A program made the position numbers and the translations under genes. Under the pieces are notes generated by a model. That model ran no database searches and was not told the origin of the DNA. It saw only the letters and a program-made list of their open reading frames with translations. From a virus, in IMG/VR virus record IMGVR_UViG_3300045421_000501, positions 1 to 64,000 of that record: a stretch of 64,000 nucleotides of DNA; one strand, 5' to 3'. Below, piece after piece: positions 18,652 to 27,357 of this stretch (the stretch's first letter is position 1; each line of letters begins with the position of its first letter).

Positions 18652-19309
18652 TAAAACTCTTTCAATTCTTAAAAATTTTTCTCAAATCAATCAATCAATT
18701 TCCTTCAAAGAAGGTAAAAAATTAAAAACAATGTCTGTAATGAGAAATATTCTTGCAGAAGCAAATATTGAAGAATACATTCCAAAAGATTTTGCAATTT
18801 ACGATCTTCCTCAATTTTTGAATAGCATTTTTCTTCATGCGGATCCTGAAATTGATTTGAATGAAGAAAATTATATGACTATTCGAGATGGTAAAACTCG
18901 TAGGTCAAAATATTTTTTCTCAGATCCAAGTGTAATTGTTGCACCTCCAGATAAAGAAATTGATTTTCCTAGTCTAGACGTTTGTTTTATTTTACAACAG
19001 CAGCAATTAGATAAGATTATTAAAGCATCTAATATTCTACAACTTCCAGATTTATGTGTTATTGGAGAATCTGGAGTTGTAAAAATGATTGCTACCGATA
19101 AAAGAAATGAAACATCAAATAACTACTCCGTAATTGTTGGTGAAGCAGAAAATAATTTTTGCTTTAATTTTAAGTTTGAAAATATTAAAATTGTTCCGAG
19201 TACATATGAAGTAACGATTTCTAAAAAGGGAATTGCAAAATTTTTTTCAAACGACTATAATCTAACTTACTATATTGCTCTTGAACCAGATTCAATTTTT
19301 GAAGAATGA
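18638..19309 (+). CDS. 45: Sliding clamp gp45
   Basis: Trimeric DNA-polymerase processivity clamp and late-transcription activator. I use ATG 18638 (MKISDKTLSILKNFSQIN), the canonical start, giving 223 aa against 228 in T4; the upstream in-frame extension lies in the previous gene. Regions such as KIIKASNILQLPDLCV and the C-terminal YYIALEPDSIF match the family. It is followed by a 4-bp overlap. Confidence 0.94.
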   Translation: MKISDKTLSILKNFSQINQSISFKEGKKLKTMSVMRNILAEANIEEYIPKDFAIYDLPQFLNSIFLHADPEIDLNEENYMTIRDGKTRRSKYFFSDPSVIVAPPDKEIDFPSLDVCFILQQQQLDKIIKASNILQLPDLCVIGESGVVKMIATDKRNETSNNYSVIVGEAENNFCFNFKFENIKIVPSTYEVTISKKGIAKFFSNDYNLTYYIALEPDSIFEE

Positions 19310-19845
19310 ATATTTTCGTTGTAGATTCAAATCCAAGAGTTGCTGCTCAGCAACTTCCTGATAAGCATGTTGTAAAAATGCCTTTAGAAACTTGTCAAAT
19401 GGTTTCTATTATCTTTTCAAATTGGTATTGGAATTGGGGTAAAATTCATAAGATAGATGGAACTCCATACAGCACAGAAAAGGGTGCTTTTCGTAATCAT
19501 CCATGTACTGTGTGGGCTGCTTCAGATGTTGTTAATTTTGCTTGGTTACTTACTCATGGATTTGAACTCTGCGATGAATATACATATCGTTATGAAAAAA
19601 AACATTCTTGTCAAAATACTTTAGAAGAAGCAATGACAATTTTTCATGATGAAAGTCAAATACCAATTTCGGATTATCAAAATGTAAAAGAGTTTACTCG
19701 TGCAATGCCAGATGACTTGAAAAATAATACAGATATTGATACAATTACTGCATATCGTAAATATGTTGCTTCTAAACCTTGGGTAAAGGATAACTACTTA
19801 CGAAAACCTGAAAGAACTCCTGATTGGATGATTAATTATGCGTGA
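19306..19845 (+). CDS. Conserved phage protein between gp45 and gp44, possible pyrimidine-dimer glycosylase relative
   Basis: 179 aa, starting MNIFVVDSNPRVAAQQLPDK followed by HVVKMPLETCQM, then TVWAASDVVNFAWLLTHGFEL and a conserved C-terminal KPWVKDNYLRKPERTP block. The His-rich N-terminus and overall layout match phage proteins sometimes linked to the pyrimidine-dimer glycosylase superfamily; I cannot confirm catalytic residues. Overlaps of 4 bp with gp45 and 8 bp with gp44 place it in the clamp operon. Confidence 0.6.
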   Translation: MNIFVVDSNPRVAAQQLPDKHVVKMPLETCQMVSIIFSNWYWNWGKIHKIDGTPYSTEKGAFRNHPCTVWAASDVVNFAWLLTHGFELCDEYTYRYEKKHSCQNTLEEAMTIFHDESQIPISDYQNVKEFTRAMPDDLKNNTDIDTITAYRKYVASKPWVKDNYLRKPERTPDWMINYA

Positions 19846-20782
19846 TGATTTTTTGTGGGTAGAAAAGTATCGTCCAAAAACAGTCGAGGAATGCATACTT
19901 CCCATAGACATTAAGGATGCATTTGAAGGATTTTTGCAACAGGGAGAAATTCCAAATCTTCTTCTTTCCGGATCTGCTGGGTCTGGAAAAACTACTGTAG
20001 CAAAAGCAATTTGTGAACAATTGGGATGTGATTATATTTTAATAAATGGATCTGATGAAGGTCGATTTATAGACACTGTACGCAATACAATTAAAAATTA
20101 TGCTTCGACCGTTTCATTACAAACAACTTCTAAGCACAAAGTCATCATTATTGACGAAGCTGATAATACGACCAACGATGTTCAACTCTGTTTACGGGCG
20201 AACATTGAGGCGTTTCATGCAAATTGCAGATTTATATTCACCTGCAACTACAAAAATAAAATTATCGAACCCCTACATTCACGTTGTTCCTGCCTGGAGT
20301 TTGGAATTAAAGGAAATGAAAAAATCAGAATTGCTACAAAATTCTTTAGACGAGTATGCGAAATCTTGGTTGAGGAAAATATTAAATTCGATGAAAAAGT
20401 AGTTGCAGAATTAATTAATAAGTATTTCCCAGATTGGAGAAGACTTCTAAATGAACTTCAGAGGTATTCTTCAAATGGTGAAATAGGTGTGAGTATTCTT
20501 GTAGATAAAAATTCTTTTTCTACAAATGAACTTATAAAATCATTGAAAACTAAACAATTTTTGAATGTTCGCAAATGGATTGTTCAAAATTTAGATAGTG
20601 ATCCAAATGTTATTCTCAAAAATGTCTATAATTGTTTATATGATCATATGAAGGAAAACTCTATTCCCGAAGCAGTTTTAATTATTGCCAAATATCAATA
20701 TCAAACTGCATTTGTTGCAGATCATGAAATTAATCTTCTTGCTGCATTAACTGAACTTATGTGTAACTGTGAATTCAAATGA
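19838..20782 (+). CDS. 44: Clamp loader large subunit gp44
   Basis: AAA+ ATPase that loads gp45. Starts WVEKYRPKTVEECILP, Walker A GSAGSGKTT (45-53), Walker B VIIIDEADN (about 102-110) and the SRC arginine-finger motif HSRCSCLEF near 147-155. 314 aa against 319 in T4. The partner gp62 is displaced about 1.4 kb downstream by two inserted genes. Confidence 0.96.
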   Translation: MRDDFLWVEKYRPKTVEECILPIDIKDAFEGFLQQGEIPNLLLSGSAGSGKTTVAKAICEQLGCDYILINGSDEGRFIDTVRNTIKNYASTVSLQTTSKHKVIIIDEADNTTNDVQLCLRANIEAFHANCRFIFTCNYKNKIIEPLHSRCSCLEFGIKGNEKIRIATKFFRRVCEILVEENIKFDEKVVAELINKYFPDWRRLLNELQRYSSNGEIGVSILVDKNSFSTNELIKSLKTKQFLNVRKWIVQNLDSDPNVILKNVYNCLYDHMKENSIPEAVLIIAKYQYQTAFVADHEINLLAALTELMCNCEFK

Positions 20783-21399
20783 CTGGTATGATTCTTCGTC
20801 CATTCGGACCAACAATGTATCGAAATAAAATTTCTGATCGAATGCGTGATGAAATCAATGAGGCAGCACAAAATTCTCAAGTTGAAAATAACAATTTACT
20901 CGCAGGAAATATTGACAGAGAAGTTCAATATTTAATTAGTGAAGAAACTAATTTAGAATTGCGAGAATTTGTTTTAGATTATGTGGATCAAATGGCAAAA
21001 GTCGGTTCATATAATCCTCCTGTAGATCATGTTCTTTCCGGAATTGCTTTAGATAAACCTTGGGTGAATGTTCAAAAAAAGGGTGAATGGAATCCTCCTC
21101 ATATTCATGCAGGAGATTTTTCTTGTGTTGCTTATTCAAAAATTCCTGATGAATTGAAAGATGAATGGAAACATCCTACTCAAAGAGGAAGAAATCCAGT
21201 AGGAGGTAAAATTGAATGGCAATATGGAATGTGGGCACCACATAATCTTCATGCATTTGGACCTGTTGAACCTGAGGAGAAAGATATTTACTTTTTTCCC
21301 GCTTGGTTAATACATTATGTTTATCCATTCAATTCCGATGTAGAACGAATTAGTTTTTCTACTAATTTCTTTTTGAATTATTCGTATGAGCAAACTTAA
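20779..21399 (+). CDS. 2OG-Fe(II) oxygenase-like protein
   Basis: 206-aa putative dioxygenase. Iron-ligand-like residues: WNPPHIHAGDFSCVAY (His then Asp), a later HYVYPF His in YFFPAWLIHYVYPF, and an Arg in ERISFSTNFF for the 2-oxoglutarate carboxylate, in normal double-stranded beta-helix order. It resembles the family of putative 2OG oxygenases frequent in cyanophages; substrate unknown. It sits between gp44 and dam, overlapping gp44 by 4 bp. Confidence 0.78.
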   Translation: MTGMILRPFGPTMYRNKISDRMRDEINEAAQNSQVENNNLLAGNIDREVQYLISEETNLELREFVLDYVDQMAKVGSYNPPVDHVLSGIALDKPWVNVQKKGEWNPPHIHAGDFSCVAYSKIPDELKDEWKHPTQRGRNPVGGKIEWQYGMWAPHNLHAFGPVEPEEKDIYFFPAWLIHYVYPFNSDVERISFSTNFFLNYSYEQT

Positions 21400-22288
21400 A
21401 AGTCCATTAAGATATCCTGGAGGAAAAACCAGGGCAGTTGCAAAAATGCAACAGTATTTTCCTGATTTTCGAAATTACGATGAATTTCGTGAACCATTTG
21501 TTGGCGGAGGTTCTGTCGCTATTTACGTCACGCAACTATATCCTTATCTAAGTATTTGGGTAAATGATCTTTATGAACCTCTTACCAATTTTTGGAAAAC
21601 ACTTCAAAGTGATGGTAAGAAAATGGAAGAGGAGATTTCTCGAATTAAAAAACACTACAACACTCCAGATCGAGCAAAAATTGTTTTTCTTGAATCTAAG
21701 GAATGTCTAAATCACAAAAAATCAACTGATTTTGATCGAGCAATATCTTTTTATATTGTAAATAAATGTTCCTTTAGCGGTCTCACTGAAGCATCTAGTT
21801 TTTCTGCACAAGCATCAGATCATAACTTTACCGAAAGAAATATTGGATTTCTTTCTGAGTATTCTGAAATAATTCAAAATTGGAGAATTACAAATTTTCC
21901 TTATGAAAATATAATTTCAGATTGCTATGGTGGTGCTTTTGTTTATATGGATCCTCCCTATGACATTAAGGATAATCTTTATGGAAAAAAGGGAGAACTT
22001 CATAAATCTTTTGATCACGATAAGTTTGCTGAAGTATGCAATATAACTAATATGAACATGATGGTTAGTTATAATTCAGATCAACTTGTAACAAATCGTT
22101 TTGTGGGAAATCAATGGAAAGCATATGAATATGATCACACATATACAATGAGATCTGTTGGTGATTATATGAGCGATCAGAAAGAAAGAAAAGAACTTTT
22201 ATTATTGAACTATGACTTACGAATTGAAGGACTGGTTGAATTCAATCAATCAGACAAAAATCAATATAATGAACACAAACCAGGATAG
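21386..22288 (+). CDS. dam: DNA adenine N6-methyltransferase (Dam / D12 class)
   Basis: 300-aa SAM-dependent methylase. Motifs: SPLRYPGGKTRAV (4-16), SAM-binding REPFVGGGSVA (about 35-46), catalytic DPPY (189-192), and NKCSFSGLTEAS typical of GATC-type D12 enzymes. It may protect phage DNA or replace host methylation. It is inserted within the T4 gp44-gp62 pair and overlaps gp62 by 77 bp. Confidence 0.93.
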   Translation: MSKLKSPLRYPGGKTRAVAKMQQYFPDFRNYDEFREPFVGGGSVAIYVTQLYPYLSIWVNDLYEPLTNFWKTLQSDGKKMEEEISRIKKHYNTPDRAKIVFLESKECLNHKKSTDFDRAISFYIVNKCSFSGLTEASSFSAQASDHNFTERNIGFLSEYSEIIQNWRITNFPYENIISDCYGGAFVYMDPPYDIKDNLYGKKGELHKSFDHDKFAEVCNITNMNMMVSYNSDQLVTNRFVGNQWKAYEYDHTYTMRSVGDYMSDQKERKELLLLNYDLRIEGLVEFNQSDKNQYNEHKPG

Positions 22289-22598
22289 TGTCCATGATTA
22301 TGTACCTTATGTAATTAATAGATGTTTATCTGGACATATTGATGCAATTATGTTTGTGAATGAAATGAATATGAATCATCATTTGGATAAAAAACTTCAA
22401 TATGATTTTTTGCTAAATATCTTGAGGAAGAAGAAAAGATATTCTCCTTGGATAAAAAAGGAAGAAATTAAAAATTTGGAATCTGTAAAATCCTATTATG
22501 GATATAATACAGATAAAGCAAAACAAGCTCTTTCTTTGCTAACAAAATCTCAAATAAACTACATAAAAACAAAACTTGATACTGGAGGAATAAAATGA
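22212..22598 (+). CDS. 62: Clamp loader small subunit gp62
   Basis: 128 aa starting MTYELKDWLNSINQTK, a start I recognise from cyanophage gp62, so I keep the long form despite its 77-bp overlap with dam. The conserved core is YVINRCLSGHIDAIMFVNEM and KKKRYSPWIKKEE. It is shorter than T4 gp62 (187 aa), normal for cyanophages. It works with gp44 to open the clamp. Confidence 0.85.
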   Translation: MTYELKDWLNSINQTKINIMNTNQDSVHDYVPYVINRCLSGHIDAIMFVNEMNMNHHLDKKLQYDFLLNILRKKKRYSPWIKKEEIKNLESVKSYYGYNTDKAKQALSLLTKSQINYIKTKLDTGGIK

Positions 22599-23029
22599 GT
22601 ATCGTTCATGAGCCAGAAGTGAATTGGAGTGCTGATAAAATGGTTGAGGTAATTCTTGCCGAACCAGATGATTTTTTAAAGGTAAGAGAAACGCTTACAA
22701 GAATTGGAGTATCTTCTAGAAAAGAAAAAAAGTTATATCAATCTTGCCACATTTTGCATAAGCAAGGAAAATATTACATTGTTCATTTCAAAGAATTATT
22801 TGCTTTAGATGGTAAAAAAGCAAATCTAACTGTAAATGATGTTCAACGTAGAAATAGAATTACTCAGTTACTTGCTGATTGGGGACTAATTACTGTAATT
22901 AATGTAAATTTAATTACTGATATTGCACCTCTAAATCAAATTAAAGTCATTTCATATAAAGAAAAAGGTGAATGGATTTTAGAAACAAAGTATAATATTG
23001 GTAAAAAGAAAGTAGAAGAATCCGAATAA
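22595..23029 (+). CDS. regA: Translational repressor RegA
   Basis: RNA-binding protein that represses translation of early phage mRNAs by covering start regions. The 144-aa protein aligns well with T4 RegA: PDDFLKVRETLTRIGVSSRK, LYQSCHILHKQGKYYIVHF and VISYKEKGEWILETKYNIG. T4 RegA is 122 aa; the extra residues are at the N-terminus. Downstream of gp62 as in T4. Confidence 0.95.
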   Translation: MSIVHEPEVNWSADKMVEVILAEPDDFLKVRETLTRIGVSSRKEKKLYQSCHILHKQGKYYIVHFKELFALDGKKANLTVNDVQRRNRITQLLADWGLITVINVNLITDIAPLNQIKVISYKEKGEWILETKYNIGKKKVEESE

Positions 23030-23140
23030 AAACTTCGGAAAACAGTATTTCAATTTTTTGAAGATCTTGTATAATTAATATGTCGCCTTTATTTCAGGGG
23101 ACATATCTTAATAAATCAAGACGCTCAAGGAGGTCGTATC

Positions 23141-23581
23141 ATGTTTAATAGTAAGTCTTCAATTACATTGTCGGTTCCAGAAACTGCAAAATATCTGGAA
23201 AAAATTCGAAAAAATACAATAGGTATTGATGACATTTTTAATCAAATTGAACAATCCTTTGGATACAATACAAATTATCCATTGTATAATTTGGTAAAAG
23301 AAAATGAAACAAATTATAGGCTTGAAATTGCTCTTGCCGGATTTAAACGTGATGAAATTTCTGTATACACAGAAATAAATAAATTAGTCGTTGAATCTAA
23401 AAGTCAGAATGCAAACACTGAAGAATATATTCATAAAGGTGTTGCAACAAGATCATTTTCAAAAACTTGGACAATTTCTGAGGATATTCAAGTTTCTAAA
23501 GTTATTTTTGAGGATGGGTTATTGACAGTTAATTTAAATAAAATAATTCCAGAATCTCATATGAGAAAAGACTGGATGTAA
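23141..23581 (+). CDS. hsp20: Small heat shock protein Hsp20
   Basis: 146-aa alpha-crystallin-family chaperone. The domain includes RLEIALAGFKRDEISVYTE, LVVESK, GVATRSFSKTWTI and the closing FEDGLLTVNL, which is the family I/V-x-I/V-like end. A very strong AAGGAGG lies 7 bp before the ATG. A TATAAT at 23070-23075 gives a weak upstream promoter candidate. Common in cyanophages, often next to regA and gp43. Confidence 0.94.
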   Translation: MFNSKSSITLSVPETAKYLEKIRKNTIGIDDIFNQIEQSFGYNTNYPLYNLVKENETNYRLEIALAGFKRDEISVYTEINKLVVESKSQNANTEEYIHKGVATRSFSKTWTISEDIQVSKVIFEDGLLTVNLNKIIPESHMRKDWM

Positions 23582-23591
23582 TTTTTTGGAT

Positions 23592-23611
23592 GGGGAGGGT
23601 AAAACCTCCCC
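23592..23611 (+). terminator. Terminator-like hairpin after hsp20
   Basis: 7-bp GC-rich stem GGGGAGG/CCTCCCC with a short loop, 10 bp past the hsp20 stop. There is no good T tract, so it may instead stabilise the mRNA end. Confidence 0.55.
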
Positions 23612-23636
23612 TAAATATTATGAGGGATATTTGATA

Positions 23637-24386
23637 ATGTTGTATCTAAAAATAAAACATCACCTTTCAGCTAAAGACTATAGAAAACAAATTGATGAAA
23701 GTCTAAGTTTGAAATTTAGAGAAAATTTAAATTATATTTTTTGGAATAAAAATGTTCTAAAAAGTCAAATTCGACGAGCTCTTTTAAAGTTTGGAAACGC
23801 ATTTGCAGAATATGTTGGAATTGATACTCGAATCATAAAAGATATCTTACTTTTGGGTGGCAATGCTGGGTATAATTATACAAGTTATTCTGATTTAGAT
23901 GTCCATTTAGTCGTTGATCCAAACGATCTTCCTCAATGCAATTCTGAATTATTGCAAGATTATTTTAAAGATAAAAAAACTCTTTGGTCTTTAACTCATA
24001 ATGTAAAAATATATGGATCTGATGTTGAACCATATATTGAGCAACCTGGAATAATTCGAAAAAAAAGTCAAGGAGTTTATAGTTTAGTTAAAAATAAATG
24101 GATTCAAGAACCAGAAAAGTTTGAGGGTGATCTTGATGAACGAGAACTAGAAAAAAAAGTTAAAAATATGAAAGATCGTATTGATACTTTGATTTTAGGA
24201 AATAATGAAATTGGACTTAAAAATTTATTAAAAAAATTAAAAAATTCAAGAAAATCTTCAATCGATAAGTATGGAGAATATGGATTTGAAAATTTAGTAT
24301 TCAAAGAACTTAGAAATATTGGATACCTTGACAAAGTACGTAGGGCAGTGATAGAATTGAAGAACAAAAAACTATCTCTACCATGA
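23637..24386 (+). CDS. Nucleotidyltransferase-fold protein
   Basis: 249 aa from ATG 23637, preceded by GAGGG; the longer frame starting at 23586 would run through the terminator hairpin. The block LLGGNAGYNYTSYSDLDVHL carries the GG/GN, S-D-x-D pattern of the polymerase-beta nucleotidyltransferase superfamily, followed by a plausible third acidic residue in SDVEPYIEQ. The C-terminal 100 residues are Lys-rich helices. Substrate unknown; relatives occur near gp43 in cyanophages. It overlaps the next ORF by 4 bp. Confidence 0.68.
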   Translation: MLYLKIKHHLSAKDYRKQIDESLSLKFRENLNYIFWNKNVLKSQIRRALLKFGNAFAEYVGIDTRIIKDILLLGGNAGYNYTSYSDLDVHLVVDPNDLPQCNSELLQDYFKDKKTLWSLTHNVKIYGSDVEPYIEQPGIIRKKSQGVYSLVKNKWIQEPEKFEGDLDERELEKKVKNMKDRIDTLILGNNEIGLKNLLKKLKNSRKSSIDKYGEYGFENLVFKELRNIGYLDKVRRAVIELKNKKLSLP

Positions 24387-24646
24387 CTAAAGTTTTAATG
24401 CTAAAAACAGGAATTGTTTTAATTTCTAAAATTGATGAGCTTTCGTCTGAACTTGGAGAACCAGATTGTATGTTGAAGCAACCTTTTGAAATGATTATGA
24501 ATTCAATGACAGAAGAATATAATCTAAGACCTTGGCCTAGTTTTAGTAGACAGCAGGAAATAATGATTCATTCAGATAGCATACTTACTATAGTTGATCC
24601 AGAAGCTGAATATCTTGAAAAGTATCAAAAATTGATTTCTGAATGA
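24383..24646 (+). CDS. Sm-like fold protein, copy 2
   Basis: 87 aa. KVLMLKTGIVLISKIDEL, CMLKQPFEMI, YNLRPWPSF and SILTIVDP follow the same order as in the protein at 13914 (KLVSGEEILSY, LLDSPIVL, YQFEPWM, IITVSEIT), so the two look like divergent paralogues. This size fits the structurally solved cyanophage-type Sm-like protein. It sits between the nucleotidyltransferase and gp43 with 4-bp overlaps, so it is probably expressed with the polymerase. RNA binding is inferred. Confidence 0.65.
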   Translation: MTKVLMLKTGIVLISKIDELSSELGEPDCMLKQPFEMIMNSMTEEYNLRPWPSFSRQQEIMIHSDSILTIVDPEAEYLEKYQKLISE

Positions 24647-25914
24647 GATATTATACTAATGTTCAAATGGTGGGCAATGAATTTCTTGTCCGTGGATTTG
24701 ATCAAAATAAATCTTTTATTTTGAGAGAAACTTGGCAACCCACACTATTTGTTCCAAGCAATAAAAAAACAAAATATAAAACTCTAGATGATAAATGCGT
24801 TCAAGATATTCAACCAGGATCAGTTCGAGATTGTAGGGAATTTATTCGAAAGCATGAAGGAGTAGACGGATTTCAAATATATGGAAATACTAGGTATATC
24901 TATCAATATATTTCAGAAAAATATCCAGAAGATCATATTGAATTTGATCTAAAAAAACTAAAATTAATAACTTTAGATATTGAGGTTGCCGCAGAAAATG
25001 GATTTCCAACTGTTGCAAATTGTGATGAAGAAGTCTTATGTGTTACGTTGCAAAATTTTTCAAATAAGAAAATACTAACTTTTGGACGAGGAAAATTTAA
25101 TAATAAAAATTCGGATATTCAGTATGTTGAATGTACTGATGAGTATGATTTACTAACTAAATTTAGTGCATATTGGGAAGAAAATCCTCCGGAAGTGGTT
25201 ACTGGATGGAACTGCGAATTATATGATATTCCATATCTTGCAACTAGAATTGGTAAAATTCTTGGAGAAAAAAGATTGAAAAAACTTTCACCATGGAGTT
25301 TGGTGACTAGTGAAGAAGTTTTTATTTCGGGAAGAGGTCATCTTACATATGATATTGGTGGAATTACCGTACTTGATTATTTGGACTTATATAAAAAATT
25401 TACATATAAAACTCAACAATCATATCGCCTTGATTATATTGCCGAAGTTGAATTAGGATCTAAAAAACTAGATCATAGTGAGCATGAAACCTTTCGAGAA
25501 TTTTATACAAATGATTGGCAAAAGTTTGTTGAATATAATATTCAAGACGTTAAACTTGTTGATGGATTGGAAGAAAAACTTAGGTTAATCGAACTCGCAG
25601 TTACGATGGCATTTGATGCGAAAGTAAATTTTAATGATGTATTTTATCAGGTTCGAATGTGGGATGCCATTATTTATAATTATTTAAAGAAAAGAAATAT
25701 TGTTATTCCACCAAAGAAAAATGTTGAAAAAAGTGAAAAATATGCTGGTGCTTATGTAAAGGAACCTATTCCTGGAATGTATGATTACGTGGTAAGTTTT
25801 GATTTGAATTCACTTTATCCACATTTGATTATGCAATACGCAATTTCCCCAGAAACACTTGTTGAAAAAGATGAACTCAATAAAAGAATTGCTGAACTTG
25901 AAAGTATGCTATAA
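24643..25914 (+). CDS. 43A: DNA polymerase gp43, N-terminal part (gp43A)
   Basis: 423 aa carrying the N-terminal and 3'-5' exonuclease domains of family B polymerase: Exo I LDIEVA (about 110), Exo II TGWNCELYDIPY, Exo III YNIQDVKLVDGL, then palm motif A FDLNSLYPHLIMQ. The frame ends soon after motif A with DELNKRIAELESML and TAA. The remaining motifs are on the ORF at 26011. Both parts are intact and well conserved, so a two-subunit polymerase is more likely than a dead gene. Overlaps the upstream gene by 4 bp. Confidence 0.93.
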   Translation: MRYYTNVQMVGNEFLVRGFDQNKSFILRETWQPTLFVPSNKKTKYKTLDDKCVQDIQPGSVRDCREFIRKHEGVDGFQIYGNTRYIYQYISEKYPEDHIEFDLKKLKLITLDIEVAAENGFPTVANCDEEVLCVTLQNFSNKKILTFGRGKFNNKNSDIQYVECTDEYDLLTKFSAYWEENPPEVVTGWNCELYDIPYLATRIGKILGEKRLKKLSPWSLVTSEEVFISGRGHLTYDIGGITVLDYLDLYKKFTYKTQQSYRLDYIAEVELGSKKLDHSEHETFREFYTNDWQKFVEYNIQDVKLVDGLEEKLRLIELAVTMAFDAKVNFNDVFYQVRMWDAIIYNYLKKRNIVIPPKKNVEKSEKYAGAYVKEPIPGMYDYVVSFDLNSLYPHLIMQYAISPETLVEKDELNKRIAELESML

Positions 25915-26010
25915 TATAAATAAGCGAGCACTATAATTGTAGTGAGATTTTGATAAAGCAAAGATTGAAAGAGTTTGGTATTAAAAAAATTAAAATTATA
26001 GAGAATTCAA
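25915..26010 (+). other. Gap splitting gp43, with possible homing-endonuclease scar
   Basis: The two polymerase parts are in the same frame, but this gap holds in-frame stops at 25921, 25951, 25954, 25966 and 25999, besides the TAA at 25912 that ends 43A. Another frame is open from 25920 to 26030 and encodes 36 residues including EHYNCSEILIKQRLKEFGIK, which reads like the helix-turn-helix tail of phage HNH endonucleases. A TATAATATAAATA stretch (25910-25922) and a small CACTA/TAGTG hairpin (25930-25944) lie at its start. Confidence 0.7.
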
Positions 26011-27357
26011 ATGTGGAAAGATGTTCGTAAAATGACTCGTGAGGAAATTGTAGAAGAACTTGAGGTACTTAAACAGGTAAGAGAACTTTCCGTAAAGGTG
26101 AATGTAGATAAACTTCTCAAACAAGAGTTGGATTTGGAACCTTTGCAAAAGGTAAATCTCACTATGACTGCGAATGGAGCACTCTATCATAGGGTGAAAG
26201 GTATGCTTCCAGAGATCATGGAAAAAATGTATAGTGATCGAGTCATTTTTAAAAAGAAAATGCTCACTGCTAAACAGCAGTATGAAAAGACTCCAACCAA
26301 AGAATTAGAAAAGGAAATTGCCAGATGTAATAATATTCAGATGGCAAAAAAAATTCAATTGAATTCTGCTTATGGTGCAATTGGAAATAATTATTTTAGA
26401 TATTATAAATTGGAAAATGCTGAAGCAATTACTCTTTCTGGGCAAGTTTCAATTCGTTGGATTGAAAATAAGATGAATCTTTATATTAATAAAATTTTAA
26501 AAACCGATAATAATGATTATGTTATTGCTGCAGATACTGATTCCATTTATATTAATATGGGTCCTTTGGTTGAAAGTGTATTCAAGGGAAGAGAGAAAAC
26601 TACTGAAGTCATTGTCAAATTCCTTGATAAGATCTGTGAAGTGGAACTTGAAAAATATATTGAAAGTTCTTACCAAGAATTGGCAGATTATGTAAATGCA
26701 TATGCTCAAAAAATGCAAATGAAACGTGAAAATATTGCTGAACGTGGAATTTGGACTGGGAAAAAAAGATATGCATTAAATGTATGGGACTCTGAAGGTG
26801 TTCGTTATACTCAACCCAAACTTAAGATTATGGGAATTGAAGCTGTAAAATCTTCAACACCAGCACCAGTTCGAAGTAAAATTAAAGAATCTTTGGCAAT
26901 TATTCTAACAAAGACGGAAGATGATTTGATTGATTTTATTGAGAATTCAAAAAAACAATTTTGGAAATTGAGTCCGAGTGATATTTCTTTTCCTAGAAGT
27001 TGTAACAATATTGAAAAATATAAGAATTCAAATTCAATTTACCAAAAAGGAACCCCGATGCATGTAAGGGGTGCATTACTTTATAATTATTATATAAAAA
27101 AATTCAATTTGAGTAATAAATATAATGTTATCAATAATGGCGAAAAAATTAAATATTGTTATCTTAAAAAACCAAATCCAATTAACGAAAATGTAATTTC
27201 TTTTATTTCTGAATTTCCAAAAGAACTCGGATTAGAAAAGTATATTGATTATAATATGCAATTTGAAAAAGCATTTTTAGAACCGATCACAAGCATCCTA
27301 GATAAAATTGGGTGGGCAGCAGAAAAAACTTCAACGCTTGAATCATTTTTTATATGA
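26011..27357 (+). CDS. 43B: DNA polymerase gp43, C-terminal part (gp43B)
   Basis: 448 aa with the rest of the polymerase domain: fingers motif B KKIQLNSAYGAIGNNYFRYY (about 115), catalytic motif C AADTDSIYINMG (about 170), and the thumb ending AAEKTSTLESFF, which provides the clamp-binding C-terminus. The first 30 residues (MWKDVRKMTREE and following) are a charged helix absent from motif-conserved regions, possibly part of an interface with gp43A. Only a weak AGAG precedes the ATG. Confidence 0.92.
   Translation: MWKDVRKMTREEIVEELEVLKQVRELSVKVNVDKLLKQELDLEPLQKVNLTMTANGALYHRVKGMLPEIMEKMYSDRVIFKKKMLTAKQQYEKTPTKELEKEIARCNNIQMAKKIQLNSAYGAIGNNYFRYYKLENAEAITLSGQVSIRWIENKMNLYINKILKTDNNDYVIAADTDSIYINMGPLVESVFKGREKTTEVIVKFLDKICEVELEKYIESSYQELADYVNAYAQKMQMKRENIAERGIWTGKKRYALNVWDSEGVRYTQPKLKIMGIEAVKSSTPAPVRSKIKESLAIILTKTEDDLIDFIENSKKQFWKLSPSDISFPRSCNNIEKYKNSNSIYQKGTPMHVRGALLYNYYIKKFNLSNKYNVINNGEKIKYCYLKKPNPINENVISFISEFPKELGLEKYIDYNMQFEKAFLEPITSILDKIGWAAEKTSTLESFFI

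Noticed and set aside
24643-27357. Intein or simple frameshift explaining the split gp43
   Set aside because: The gap has many stops in the polymerase frame, no intein splicing blocks are seen, and both ends are already in the same frame, so neither explanation fits.
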